Shown: positions 26,121 to 34,690, counted from the stretch's first letter. The stretch: 64,000 bases of DNA from Bacteroidales bacterium (GCA_004557565.1 SFGS01000004.1:69714-133713); one strand, 5' to 3'. Translations and numbers: made by a program. The notes: a model not told the origin generated them from the letters alone.

Positions 26121-29100
26121 ATGAGCAAGATTCTTTCATACAACAACAAGACCACCAAGACCAGTTCGGAAGACTGGATTGCAGTGGAACCATATAGCGA
26201 CGACGACATTCGCCAAATCAAAGACCCGAACGGCGGACTGTCGCGCAACCCTCGCACAGCCATTCCAAGCCCATTTGCGCAACTCGACCTCGTGAAAAAC
26301 GCGTTTGAGCACCTGCAACCCACGCCACAAGGCATGGTGGGCATAGCCAGCGAGCAAATCATGGTGAGCAACGCCCTCGATGTGGCGCAGCTCTTCTTTG
26401 AATACGAAAACCACCGCGACCAACTCCATATCGTGCGCTGGAACAAGACCGCCGAACTTGAGCGACTGAAGGCTTCGCCAGAGCACCGCCTCTATGGCGA
26501 AACGCTCGAACTCTTCCTGCAAGCCGACCGTGTGTACAACTTCGCACAACTTCAGGACTGGTATATCCTCTTGCTCAACAATCAGGTGATAGGCGGCACC
26601 AGCCCTTGCTCATTCACGATGGCTGCGCCCAATGTGGGCGTGGTGGAATCTGTGAATGTGGAACCTAATGTGAAACTTTTCGGTCAGGTGCGTGACCTCT
26701 GGCAGCGCGACGATGAGTTTATCTACCATCTGTTCCTGCTCTTCAACGCCTACACCAGCCTGCGTCGCTCATTGGGCAACGTGTATCAGTATATGGTCAA
26801 CAACCTGCCACTGATTCAGCGCAACAAGCCCGAACTCTACAACCGCATCTTGGCGGTTATCCCCAACCCCACCGCCCTGCAAGCCGACCGCGAGCCTATG
26901 GTGCGCCAGATGCTCGACATGCAGTTCAGCCCATTCGCTGGCGAAAGTGCCGTGAGTGTGCTCAGCGCGCCGCTCTACCGCAAGAAGATGGTGGACGTGA
27001 CCACAAGTGCCGCCAACAGCGACTTCGTGATCGCCCCCACACGCAAGCAAGCCGACGGCGAATTGCTGCCGCTGGTGCTTCGCAACAATTTCAACGGCTC
27101 GGTGGACCACTACACCTACATCAACCGTGAGTGGGACAGTGCCACACAGGTGTTTGCCGACGGCGTGCCAGTTGACGAGCGTCATCTGCCCGACACCAGC
27201 ATCCTCTACCCATTCCTCACCACCGACGATTTCTTCACCGAAAATATCATACGCTTGGGCGGAACAATCGACGAAAACCACTACTTCGACGGCAATATCC
27301 AGCGCACGGCAAACGCCAGCACAGCAAGTTATCTGCTGCCGTTGAAGCCCGTGTTCTTCAAATATTTCAACGCTTCCGACCTTTCGAGCCATGTGCTTGG
27401 CCGCAATTTCATCGACATTGTGGAAACCGGCGCAGGAAGCGTGACGGTGACGCTGCGCATTCCCGTCAAAAAGCGCTTCATAGAACTTTCACGCACCTAT
27501 ATTCCCATCGACGATGCCTCATGGCAGTTTAGCGAGCAAATGGGTATGGGCCGCATCATCAGCGGCGTGCAGCTCTGCACCAGCATTTTCCCATTCGTGC
27601 GCACAGGCCGTGCCGATGCCTACAAGGTGCAACTGTTCACCTATGTGATGAACGGCGGCGGCAGTCTGCGCTTCCTCTCCGACGGAGGCAGCGGCGAAAT
27701 GCCGAAGGTGACCGAGCAACCTCGCACCCGACTGAGTTACGCCACCACCTACTACGATGTGCAAGGCGATTTCGACTACATCGAGGCTTCGGTGAGCAAT
27801 GAGTTGGGTACTTTCCAAGGCGTGATTGTACCGCTGTGGAAACCCTACGCTCCAAGCGCGAAGGAACTGATTTTCGCCGTTGACTTCGGCACCACCAACA
27901 GCCATGTGGAATGGGCTGAGCGTGGTATGGAGTCGCAGCCGCTCACCTTCAGCGACAACCGTGAGCAGACGCTCATCGCATCGCTGCTGAAGAAGGATTC
28001 GCTGCTCATCGCCGACCAACTCCAGCGCATCGAGTTCCTGCCTCGCGAAATCGACGACATCTACGGTTTCCCACTGCGCACCGCATTGGCGAACAACCGT
28101 GGCGCGGCTGGTGGCACCAACCTTTTCAGCGACATCAACATTCCGTTCCTCTACGAACGCCAATATTTCGACGGCTACGAAGTGGCCACCAACCTCAAAT
28201 GGATGGGCGACAACACGCTCTCGAAGGAATTCCTGCGTGAAATCGTATTGCTCATCAAGGCAAAGGCGCTGCTCGAAAACGCCGACCTCGACAAGGTGCG
28301 GCTGGTGTATTTCTACCCTGTGAGCATGGGCGGTGCCGACCGTTCACGCCTCGAAACAGCGTGGGAAGAACTGTTTAACACCTACATCGGCGGCAACATC
28401 GACAGCAATTTGCATGTTTACCCCGAATCCATCGCCCCGGCGTTCTACTACAAGGGCGCAGATGTGGCTGGCAGCAGTTATGTGTCGGTTGACATCGGTG
28501 GCGGCACCAGCGACACAGTGATTTACCAAACCAGCGCCGACCAGCAAAAGACGGTTCCTGTGGCTATCTCGTCGTTCCGATTCGCCGGCAACGCCATCTT
28601 CGGCGACGCTTTCAGCCCACACGATGCCGACAACAATCCCCTGCTCCAGCACTACACCGAATATTTCCGCAAACTGGTGGAGCACAACCCCGATGTCACC
28701 TATCTCAACAGCATCATGAACACCATCATGGCTGGCAAGCGCAGCGAGGACATCAACGCCTTCCTGTTCTCTATCGAGAATGTGGAGCAACTGCGTGACC
28801 TGCCTCCAATGGACCGCAACCTCTACAGTTACAACGCCCTCTTGCGTGGCGACGACCAGCGTAAACTGGTGTTTGTGTACTTCTACAGCGCGCTCATCTA
28901 CTACATCGCCCGCTCGATGAAGCACCGCAATTTCGTGAAGCCAAAGCAAATCTACTTCAGTGGCACAGGCTCGAAGATTCTCAACATTCTGGGCAGTCGC
29001 GAACTGGTGACCGAAATCACCCAGAGCATTCTGGAGCGTGTGTTTGGCGAGAAATACACCGAGCCGTTCAGCATTAAGGTGGAGCGCGACTGTCCGAAGC

Positions 29101-29546
29101 AAATCACCTGCCGTGGCGGCGTGCGCCTCGAAAATCAACGCCTCGACAGCCACACATCGCCCGAAATGAGCACGCTCATCGACATGATGCGCCCACGCAA
29201 CGTGAACGCCATGAAGTATTGCTACTCGATGATTGACGAGGAGCAACTCACCATCGACAAGGTGAACGACCTCGGCGTGCGCGAGAAGATTGTGGACGAG
29301 GTGAAGCAGTTCAACCAGTTCTTCATCGAACTTTGCGACGCTGTGATGCGCGACGAGTTGGGCGTTGACAACAAGGTGTTCAACACGTTCAAGACCGTGG
29401 TTGATGAGAATGTGGCAAACTACCTCATCGCTGGCATCAACAGTTATCTGCAAGGCCGTTACGAGCCGGGTGCCGTGGTGGAAGATGTGCCTTTCTTCTA
29501 TCCTATCATTGGCGTGATACGTTACAATTTGCTGAAAAATTTATAA
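26121..29546 (+). CDS. Large protein with C-terminal actin/Hsp70-like ATPase domain
   Basis: The 1141-residue protein has an N-terminal part of about 580 residues that I do not recognise. It mixes helical (1-230) and beta-rich (about 280-580) sequence. From about residue 585 an actin/Hsp70-type ATPase appears: phosphate-1 loop FAVDFGTTNSHVEW, phosphate-2 loop SVDIGGGTSDTVIY (about 790-803), and adenosine motif YFSGTGSKILN (about 944-954). A helical extension of about 150 residues completes it. No signal peptide or membrane helix is visible, so it is cytoplasmic. Distant relation to SrfB-type proteins is possible but unchecked. It lies 14 bases after the tubulin-like gene and 11 before the next, so both NTPases are co-transcribed. 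Confidence 0.82.
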   Translation: MSKILSYNNKTTKTSSEDWIAVEPYSDDDIRQIKDPNGGLSRNPRTAIPSPFAQLDLVKNAFEHLQPTPQGMVGIASEQIMVSNALDVAQLFFEYENHRDQLHIVRWNKTAELERLKASPEHRLYGETLELFLQADRVYNFAQLQDWYILLLNNQVIGGTSPCSFTMAAPNVGVVESVNVEPNVKLFGQVRDLWQRDDEFIYHLFLLFNAYTSLRRSLGNVYQYMVNNLPLIQRNKPELYNRILAVIPNPTALQADREPMVRQMLDMQFSPFAGESAVSVLSAPLYRKKMVDVTTSAANSDFVIAPTRKQADGELLPLVLRNNFNGSVDHYTYINREWDSATQVFADGVPVDERHLPDTSILYPFLTTDDFFTENIIRLGGTIDENHYFDGNIQRTANASTASYLLPLKPVFFKYFNASDLSSHVLGRNFIDIVETGAGSVTVTLRIPVKKRFIELSRTYIPIDDASWQFSEQMGMGRIISGVQLCTSIFPFVRTGRADAYKVQLFTYVMNGGGSLRFLSDGGSGEMPKVTEQPRTRLSYATTYYDVQGDFDYIEASVSNELGTFQGVIVPLWKPYAPSAKELIFAVDFGTTNSHVEWAERGMESQPLTFSDNREQTLIASLLKKDSLLIADQLQRIEFLPREIDDIYGFPLRTALANNRGAAGGTNLFSDINIPFLYERQYFDGYEVATNLKWMGDNTLSKEFLREIVLLIKAKALLENADLDKVRLVYFYPVSMGGADRSRLETAWEELFNTYIGGNIDSNLHVYPESIAPAFYYKGADVAGSSYVSVDIGGGTSDTVIYQTSADQQKTVPVAISSFRFAGNAIFGDAFSPHDADNNPLLQHYTEYFRKLVEHNPDVTYLNSIMNTIMAGKRSEDINAFLFSIENVEQLRDLPPMDRNLYSYNALLRGDDQRKLVFVYFYSALIYYIARSMKHRNFVKPKQIYFSGTGSKILNILGSRELVTEITQSILERVFGEKYTEPFSIKVERDCPKQITCRGGVRLENQRLDSHTSPEMSTLIDMMRPRNVNAMKYCYSMIDEEQLTIDKVNDLGVREKIVDEVKQFNQFFIELCDAVMRDELGVDNKVFNTFKTVVDENVANYLIAGINSYLQGRYEPGAVVEDVPFFYPIIGVIRYNLLKNL

Positions 29547-29557
29547 TCCATACCGTT

Positions 29558-30376
29558 ATGAAACATCTGATTACTATCATATTGCTACTTGCGGCGATGC
29601 CTATTTGGGCGCAGAATGCTGTGGACCTTGATTCTGCCAGCACTGAGCAAAGTCTGCAAAGCCGCATCAACGATGCCGACAACACCGCCGACAGCCTCGC
29701 TGCCGCCGCACCACAAATCGAGGAAATGGCACAACCTGCCACCTCTACCGACGACAGCGGACCAAACCTGCTGGTGATGGGTGTGCTCACGCTTTGCGGT
29801 ATCACTGGCATTGTGATGTCGGTGGTGGCGTTCTCCAAAATCAAACAAATGAAAGTGGAGAAGGACAACGAGATTACCGCCCTGAAAACGGCGCTGAAGC
29901 AGCGCAACGAGGAATTTGAGCAAAGTCTGCGCCAAATCGAAACGCGTATCGCTATGGTGGAGCAGGAGCGTGAACAGGCGGCAAGAGCAAACGTGGCACC
30001 ACGCCAAGTGACCGTGGGGCAAGCCACCGCTATGCCGAAGCCTGAGAAAAAGGCTGGCGCATCGCAGATTTTCCTCTCTCGCCCCGACGATAAGGGCGTG
30101 TTTTTGGCGGCTTCCACCCACATTGAGCCGGGCAACAGCATCTTCGTGCTCACTACCGTCGACGGCACAACAGGCACCTATGCCGTTATCAACGATGCCG
30201 GCGTGCATCAGTTGGCGCTGATGATGCCTACCGAGAATCTCACACGTGCCTGCACTGGCCACAACATACAGATTTCCGCCGGCAAAACACGCATCGTCAC
30301 CGATGCGCCTGGCCGTGCCGTGAAAGAGGGCAGGCAGTGGAAAATCGTGCAGCAAGCCACTATCCACTACGAGTAA
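29558..30376 (+). CDS. Exported, membrane-anchored coiled-coil protein of cytoskeletal operon
   Basis: The 272-residue protein begins with a signal-like helix (MKHLITIILLLAAMPIWAQ). A Ser/Ala/Asp-rich stretch follows, then a transmembrane helix (about residues 70-92, LLVMGVLTLCGITGIVMSVV) and a charged coiled coil (about 95-142). The C-terminal domain (about 165-272) is beta-rich: IFLSRPDDKGVFLAAS, then PGNSIFVLTTVDGTTGTYAV, ending IVQQATIHYE. If the first helix is cleaved, the N-terminal stretch is periplasmic and the coiled coil and C-terminal domain are cytoplasmic, facing the two NTPases. I do not know a family name for this C-terminal domain. It may be the connector between envelope and cytoplasmic components. 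Confidence 0.72.
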   Translation: MKHLITIILLLAAMPIWAQNAVDLDSASTEQSLQSRINDADNTADSLAAAAPQIEEMAQPATSTDDSGPNLLVMGVLTLCGITGIVMSVVAFSKIKQMKVEKDNEITALKTALKQRNEEFEQSLRQIETRIAMVEQEREQAARANVAPRQVTVGQATAMPKPEKKAGASQIFLSRPDDKGVFLAASTHIEPGNSIFVLTTVDGTTGTYAVINDAGVHQLALMMPTENLTRACTGHNIQISAGKTRIVTDAPGRAVKEGRQWKIVQQATIHYE

Positions 30377-30403
30377 TCACCCACACTACGCTCATTGTAA
30401 GAT

Positions 30404-30844
30404 ATGAAGTGCTATTGCCCTAAATGCGGTCGTGAGAATGAGGTGTCGGTTGCCGACCTGCGCCGTCAGAAAGGAACCGTGGTGTGCCCGAAGTGCCTCA
30501 CCACGTTCCAAATGCCGTATGCCAATAGCAATGACGACGGCGACGACACGCCCCCACCCATTCCCAAGCGTAGAGCCAAAGCCTCCGCGCCGAAGCCTGC
30601 CGCACGCCGCACCACAGCAGCCCCCCGAAAGACAGCCACAGCGAAGCAGAGCACCCCTCCACCTGTGCCATCGCGCACAAGTCGCACGCCAGCCAAACCC
30701 CGCCCTGCGGCTAAGCGCAAACCGAGTCAGCCCTCGCCCCGCCAGCCCATGTCGAAGGCTGGGTGCGTGCTCACCACCATCTGCATCACGGCTGGATTTT
30801 TCCTGCTCTACACCCTTGTGGGGCTAATTTTTGATAAAATGTAA
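30404..30844 (+). CDS. Zinc-ribbon protein with basic linker and C-terminal membrane helix
   Basis: The 146-residue protein starts with an MJ0042-type zinc ribbon (CPKC at residues 5-8, CPKC at 28-31). The middle (about 45-120) is rich in Pro, Ala, Lys and Arg with repeated PPPIP/PPPVP phrases, as in disordered, DNA- or SH3-like-binding linkers. A single hydrophobic helix (about 122-142, GCVLTTICITAGFFLLYTLV) ends the protein, consistent with tail anchoring and the zinc ribbon in the cytoplasm. The start context is AAGATATG. The next gene encodes a second protein with the same ribbon-and-tail layout, 5 bases away. Confidence 0.75.
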   Translation: MKCYCPKCGRENEVSVADLRRQKGTVVCPKCLTTFQMPYANSNDDGDDTPPPIPKRRAKASAPKPAARRTTAAPRKTATAKQSTPPPVPSRTSRTPAKPRPAAKRKPSQPSPRQPMSKAGCVLTTICITAGFFLLYTLVGLIFDKM

Positions 30845-30849
30845 GCATT

Positions 30850-31455
30850 ATGCCTATAAAAAAATTCACCTGCCCGAAATGTGGCAACGAAATATCAGTA
30901 GAGGAACAAGCCCTCGCAGCGATGGGCAATTCGGTTATCTGCCCCGAATGTCAGTCGGTGCTGCAAGCCGATGGCGATTTCCTGTATGTGCCCACAGCAG
31001 AACAGTCGTTTGAACCTGTGGACCAACCCAACGGCGAATTGCCTCCCCCATTCTCGGAAGAGAACATCATCGACGACGACGAAAAACCCACCCTCTACGA
31101 CAACGCCGTGGAATACATTTCCACTTGCGATGCCATCACTGTGCCCATGCTGATGCACTATTTTGGCATCGACGAGAAAGAAGCAACGGAACTGATGCGC
31201 GAACTCGAACAGCGCGGCGTGGTGGCACCATTCACTGGCGGTCCAAGGGAAATCCTCATTCCCCACAGCAGCGACCTGCCACGAGGCGCAAAACGCACAT
31301 TCGAAACCGACCAGATGCAGAAAAAACTGCTCGAACGAATGCGCCAAGCCCAAGCCAACGGCGAACTGCCCAAAATGCGCTCCTGCACATGCAGCCTCCC
31401 CTCCTTGCTCCTATTCATCTTCATCGCCTACCTCCTCTACACCCTTCTCCACTAA
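30850..31455 (+). CDS. Zinc ribbon - FtsK-gamma-like winged helix - membrane tail protein
   Basis: The 201-residue protein has an MJ0042-type zinc ribbon (CPKC at 8-11, CPEC at 31-34) and an acidic linker. Residues about 80-140 align with the FtsK gamma winged helix. The segment TLYDNAVEYI matches the start of that domain, FGIDEKEATELMRELEQRGV its recognition helix, and GGPREILI its wing. A final hydrophobic helix (about 181-198) suggests tail anchoring. In FtsK the gamma domain reads KOPS DNA and contacts XerD; there is no motor domain here. Its place in the operon after the two NTPases suggests DNA or protein recognition at the membrane. It is the last gene, and the next gene converges. Confidence 0.78.
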   Translation: MPIKKFTCPKCGNEISVEEQALAAMGNSVICPECQSVLQADGDFLYVPTAEQSFEPVDQPNGELPPPFSEENIIDDDEKPTLYDNAVEYISTCDAITVPMLMHYFGIDEKEATELMRELEQRGVVAPFTGGPREILIPHSSDLPRGAKRTFETDQMQKKLLERMRQAQANGELPKMRSCTCSLPSLLLFIFIAYLLYTLLH

Positions 31456-31519
31456 TCCCCCACCCAATCCCAATCCCAAAACACCACGAAATCCTCTAAC
31501 TTCTAAACTTTGATTTCTT

Positions 31520-32791
31520 TTATTGGGTTTTTATCCAGGTTAGGATTTCTTTTAGGGTGAATTTTTTGCCGTAGCGGAGGATGCCGATGCGGTAGATGCG
31601 GGCGCTGAGCCAGATGATGGCGGTGGCGGTGGCGTAGAGTGCGACTACGCTGACGGCTATTTGCCAGAATGGCACGTCGTAGGGCAGGCGCACCATCATC
31701 ACGATAGGTGATGTGAATGGTATCATGGAGCACCACAGTGCGAAGGTGCCGTTGGGGTTTTCCATGCAGCCGAGTCCTGCGTAGAGCGCCACAATCATCA
31801 CAATGATAATGGGAGTGGTGAATTGCGATGCGTCGCTTGCCTGGTCAACTGCCGATCCGAAGCCTGCAAAAAGTGCCGCGTAGAGCAGATAGCCTCCGAG
31901 GAAGTAGATGACGAAGCAGACGAGTGTGCCCACGAGGTTGACGCTCTGCACCATGCCCACGAGGCTGGATACCTCCGACATCGGACCGCTATCAGCCAAG
32001 CCAATGCCAAGTCCTACAGCCAAGCCAGAGATAATTACCGCCCATATCAGGAACTGTGTGAGTCCGACCAGTGCCACGCCTATTATCTTGCCCATCATCA
32101 GTTGGAACGGCTTGCAACTGCTCACTATCACTTCCACGATGCGGTTGGTTTTTTCCTCAATCACGCTGTTCATAATCATTGCGCCGTAGGTGAGCACAAA
32201 CATGTAGGTGATGAGCGACAGCACCATGCCTAAAAGCATTGCGGCGGTGGTTGACGATTCGCTTTCGCTGCCGTCGTCGGCGAGTTTCACGCTGTTTACA
32301 TCAATATCCACTTGCGCCTCTCTCACTATTTTGTCGAGGTCGGGTACACCCATCGTGGCGAGTTTCACCGACGTGAGCGTGTCGTTGAGGCAATCGGTCA
32401 CATGATCCACCAGCGCCATGTTGACGGTGCTCTTGCTGTAGATGTTTACCTGTGCCGAGTCGAGCACATTGGCGGGAATCACCACCAAAGCACTCATGCT
32501 CTCGCCCGACTGGTCGAAAAAGCGCTTCACATTCGTAGTGCCGGGCTCGCCACGGAGCGGAATGAAGCGAAACTGCTCATTGTCGGAAATCACGCCCGAC
32601 AGGTGGCCTGTTTCGTCGATTACGGTCACCGTTTCGAGCGACGAACTGGCGGAATTGAGTTTGGAGGTGAGCACCGGAATCGACGCAATAATGATGAACA
32701 GAAACGGAACGAGAATCGTGATAACGATAAATGATTTGCGCGCCACCAGTGACATGTATTCGCGCTGTATGATGAGTAGGAGCTTATTCAT
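31520..32791 (-). CDS. ABC transporter permease (NatB / ABC-2 type)
   Basis: This 423-residue permease has a first helix at about 18-40, a large extracytoplasmic domain (about 45-195), then five or six helices in the C-terminal half, including the segment NSVIEEKTNRIVEVIVSSCKP typical of NatB-type ABC-2 exporters. It overlaps the ATP-binding gene by 8 bases, so the two form one exporter. NatAB-type pumps export sodium or small molecules, but substrates of the many Bacteroidetes copies are generally unknown. It converges on the zinc-ribbon gene with 64 bases between and no obvious terminator. Confidence 0.9.
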   Translation of the reverse strand: MNKLLLIIQREYMSLVARKSFIVITILVPFLFIIIASIPVLTSKLNSASSSLETVTVIDETGHLSGVISDNEQFRFIPLRGEPGTTNVKRFFDQSGESMSALVVIPANVLDSAQVNIYSKSTVNMALVDHVTDCLNDTLTSVKLATMGVPDLDKIVREAQVDIDVNSVKLADDGSESESSTTAAMLLGMVLSLITYMFVLTYGAMIMNSVIEEKTNRIVEVIVSSCKPFQLMMGKIIGVALVGLTQFLIWAVIISGLAVGLGIGLADSGPMSEVSSLVGMVQSVNLVGTLVCFVIYFLGGYLLYAALFAGFGSAVDQASDASQFTTPIIIVMIVALYAGLGCMENPNGTFALWCSMIPFTSPIVMMVRLPYDVPFWQIAVSVVALYATATAIIWLSARIYRIGILRYGKKFTLKEILTWIKTQ

Positions 32792-33695
32792 TGTTTGACG
32801 AGTTTTTTACAGTTTCGATAAAGATTTCGTGCATGGTGGGCAGCAGTTCACTGAAGCCACGGAGGGCGTATTGCTCATTGAGACGCGCAATCACCTCACG
32901 GATAGCCACACCTTGCGCCAGGCGAATGATGGTGGTGCCTTCGGGGCGCGCTTCCTCGATGGTGAACAGTTCCTCGCAAGGCTGAAGCTGTTCGCCGCCA
33001 GCGAGGCAGATTTCGTAAAGATGCTTTTTAAAGCGCTGCTTAATCTCTGCCACGTTGCCTTCAAGCACCACCTCGGAGTGGTTGATGAGGGAGATTTGGT
33101 CACATACCTCCTCCACACTCTCCATATTGTGGGTTGAAAACAGAATGGTGGCGCCCTTTTTCTGCAATTCCAGAATCTCACGCTTCAACTGCTCGGCGTT
33201 CACGGGGTCGAAGCCAGAGAATGGCTCGTCGAAAATAAGCAACTTCGGCTCATGAATCACGGTGGCGATAAACTGCACCTTCTGCTGCATACCCTTGGAG
33301 AGCGTTTCCACCTTCTTATCGCGCCATTCGGTGAGGTGGAAGCGGTCGAGCCAGTAGAGCATCTGTCGGGTGGCATCTGCCTTGCTCATGCCCTTCAGAC
33401 GTGCCAAATACACAATCTCGTCGCCCACCTTCATCTTCTTGTACAGCCCACGCTCTTCGGGCAGATAGCCAATGTGCGCCACATCGTCGGCGGTGATGGG
33501 GCTGCCGTCGAGCATCACCGTGCCGCTATCGGGGGCGGTGATCATGTTGATGATGCGAATGAGGGTGGTCTTGCCTGCGCCATTCGGACCAAGCAGACCG
33601 TAGATGCAGCCTTTGGGCACAGTCAGGTTCACATGGTTGAGCGCCGTGTGCCCTTTATATTGCTTCACTACATCGCTGATTTCAATAAAAGCCAT
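32784..33695 (-). CDS. ABC transporter ATP-binding protein (NatA-like)
   Basis: The 303-residue ATPase has Walker A GPNGAGKTT (residues about 37-45), the signature as ETLSKGMQQKVQF (the usual LSGGQ position reads LSKGM, as in many NatA-type proteins), and Walker B LLIFDEPFSGFDP. A C-terminal domain of about 80 residues follows (DUF4162-like region). It pairs with the overlapping permease gene downstream to form a two-component exporter. The region upstream (33699-33765) contains short repeat fragments and no clear promoter. Confidence 0.93.
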   Translation of the reverse strand: MAFIEISDVVKQYKGHTALNHVNLTVPKGCIYGLLGPNGAGKTTLIRIINMITAPDSGTVMLDGSPITADDVAHIGYLPEERGLYKKMKVGDEIVYLARLKGMSKADATRQMLYWLDRFHLTEWRDKKVETLSKGMQQKVQFIATVIHEPKLLIFDEPFSGFDPVNAEQLKREILELQKKGATILFSTHNMESVEEVCDQISLINHSEVVLEGNVAEIKQRFKKHLYEICLAGGEQLQPCEELFTIEEARPEGTTIIRLAQGVAIREVIARLNEQYALRGFSELLPTMHEIFIETVKNSSNNE

Positions 33696-33698
33696 ATT

Positions 33699-33765
33699 TT
33701 AGAAATTTGATGTTAGAAATTAGATGTCGCTTTTGGAGAACTCGGAGCACTCTGACTGGTCGGAG
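33699..33765 (+). repeat. Short degenerate tandem repeat fragment
   Basis: TTAGAAATTTGATGTTAGAAATTAGATG followed by GGAGAACTCGGAGCACTCTG-type words recalls the 7-9 bp mosaic arrays elsewhere. It lies directly before the start of the ABC ATP-binding gene. Confidence 0.55.
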
Positions 33766-33849
33766 TGATGGGCGTTTTCCGGAAGCTCTTTGTTTGTTAG
33801 ACGCAGGTGATGGACGTTTTGCTTCATGCACATGCCACTTTTTTGCTAA

Positions 33850-33888
33850 AAAAGGCAACTACAGTGTGTGTCGCTGCGGTTGCCTTTT
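33850..33888 (-). terminator. Terminator of the YebC-type gene
   Basis: On the minus strand AAAAGGCAAC pairs with GTTGCCTTTT, with an imperfect inner stem, followed by a run of six T residues. It lies 29 bases past the yebC-type stop. Confidence 0.8.
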
Positions 33889-33916
33889 AGGTGATAAAGG
33901 AATGTGTGGGAGAAGA

Positions 33917-34645
33917 TTATTCTTCGTCCTCCACTTCCTTCATGGTGGTGAACACGTTTTGAACGTCGTCGTCTTCTTCCACAGCCTCGAGGAGTTTTTC
34001 TACTGCTGCGCGACCTTCGGCATCAAGTTCCTTGGTGTCGGTTGGGTCGTAAACGAACTCGGTGCTGGTGATTTCGAAGTCGTTGTCTTCGAGATACTTC
34101 TGAATGTCGCCGTTCGACTCAAAAGCACCGGAGATGATGATTTCCTCTTCGTCTTGGTCGAAATCTTCTGCGCCGCAGTCGATAAGTTCGAGTTCGAGGT
34201 CTTCGAGGGTCACACCTTCTTTAGCCTTAACGTGGAAGTAGCACTTGTGGGTGAACATAAATGCCACTGAACCGCTGTTGCCGAGTGTACCGCCGTTTTT
34301 GTTGAAGTGAGTGCGGAGGTTGGCCACAGTGCGAGTGGTGTTGTCGGTAGCGGTCTCTACGAGCACTGCGATACCGCCAGGAGCGTAACCTTCGTAGATT
34401 ACTTCCTTGTAGTCGCTTGCGTCCTTATCGGTAGCCTTCTTGATGGCGCGTTCCACTGTGTCTTTAGGCATGTTGGCAGCCTTAGCGTTGCTCATGAGGG
34501 CACGCAGACGAGAGTTGGCTGTTGGGTCGGGACCACCAGCCTTCACAGCCATTGTGATTTCCTTACCAATGCGGGTGAATGTGCGCGACATGCTACCCCA
34601 TCTTTTCAATTTTCTTGCTTTGCGATATTCAAAAGCTCTTCCCAT
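33917..34645 (-). CDS. YebC/PmpR family protein
   Basis: The 242-residue length and the sequence match the YebC/PmpR family: MGRAFEYRKARKLKRWGSMS at the N-terminus, then GGPDPTANSRLRALMSNAKAANMPKDTVERAI, and YEGYAPGGIAVLVETATDN followed by NGGTLGNSGSVAFMF. These proteins were called transcriptional regulators; recent work on members such as human TACO1 and bacterial YebC shows a role in translation, helping ribosomes at proline stretches. It is a single gene with a strong terminator, next to the cupin gene on the same strand 45 bases upstream. Confidence 0.95.
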   Translation of the reverse strand: MGRAFEYRKARKLKRWGSMSRTFTRIGKEITMAVKAGGPDPTANSRLRALMSNAKAANMPKDTVERAIKKATDKDASDYKEVIYEGYAPGGIAVLVETATDNTTRTVANLRTHFNKNGGTLGNSGSVAFMFTHKCYFHVKAKEGVTLEDLELELIDCGAEDFDQDEEEIIISGAFESNGDIQKYLEDNDFEITSTEFVYDPTDTKELDAEGRAAVEKLLEAVEEDDDVQNVFTTMKEVEDEE

Positions 34646-34690
34646 GTGATAATTTTATTTTATATTGTTTGTTTTTATTTTTCTCTTTGA

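Noticed and set aside
22645..31455. Prophage or plasmid partition module (TubZ/ParM-like)
   Set aside because: No replication, integrase, capsid or tail genes and no centromere-like direct repeats are visible. The vWA lipoprotein and membrane proteins point to an envelope role instead.
33707..34270. Plus-strand ORF of 187 codons between the ABC and YebC-type genes
   Set aside because: Most of it lies antisense to the yebC-type gene, and its upstream part spans repeat fragments and the terminator.
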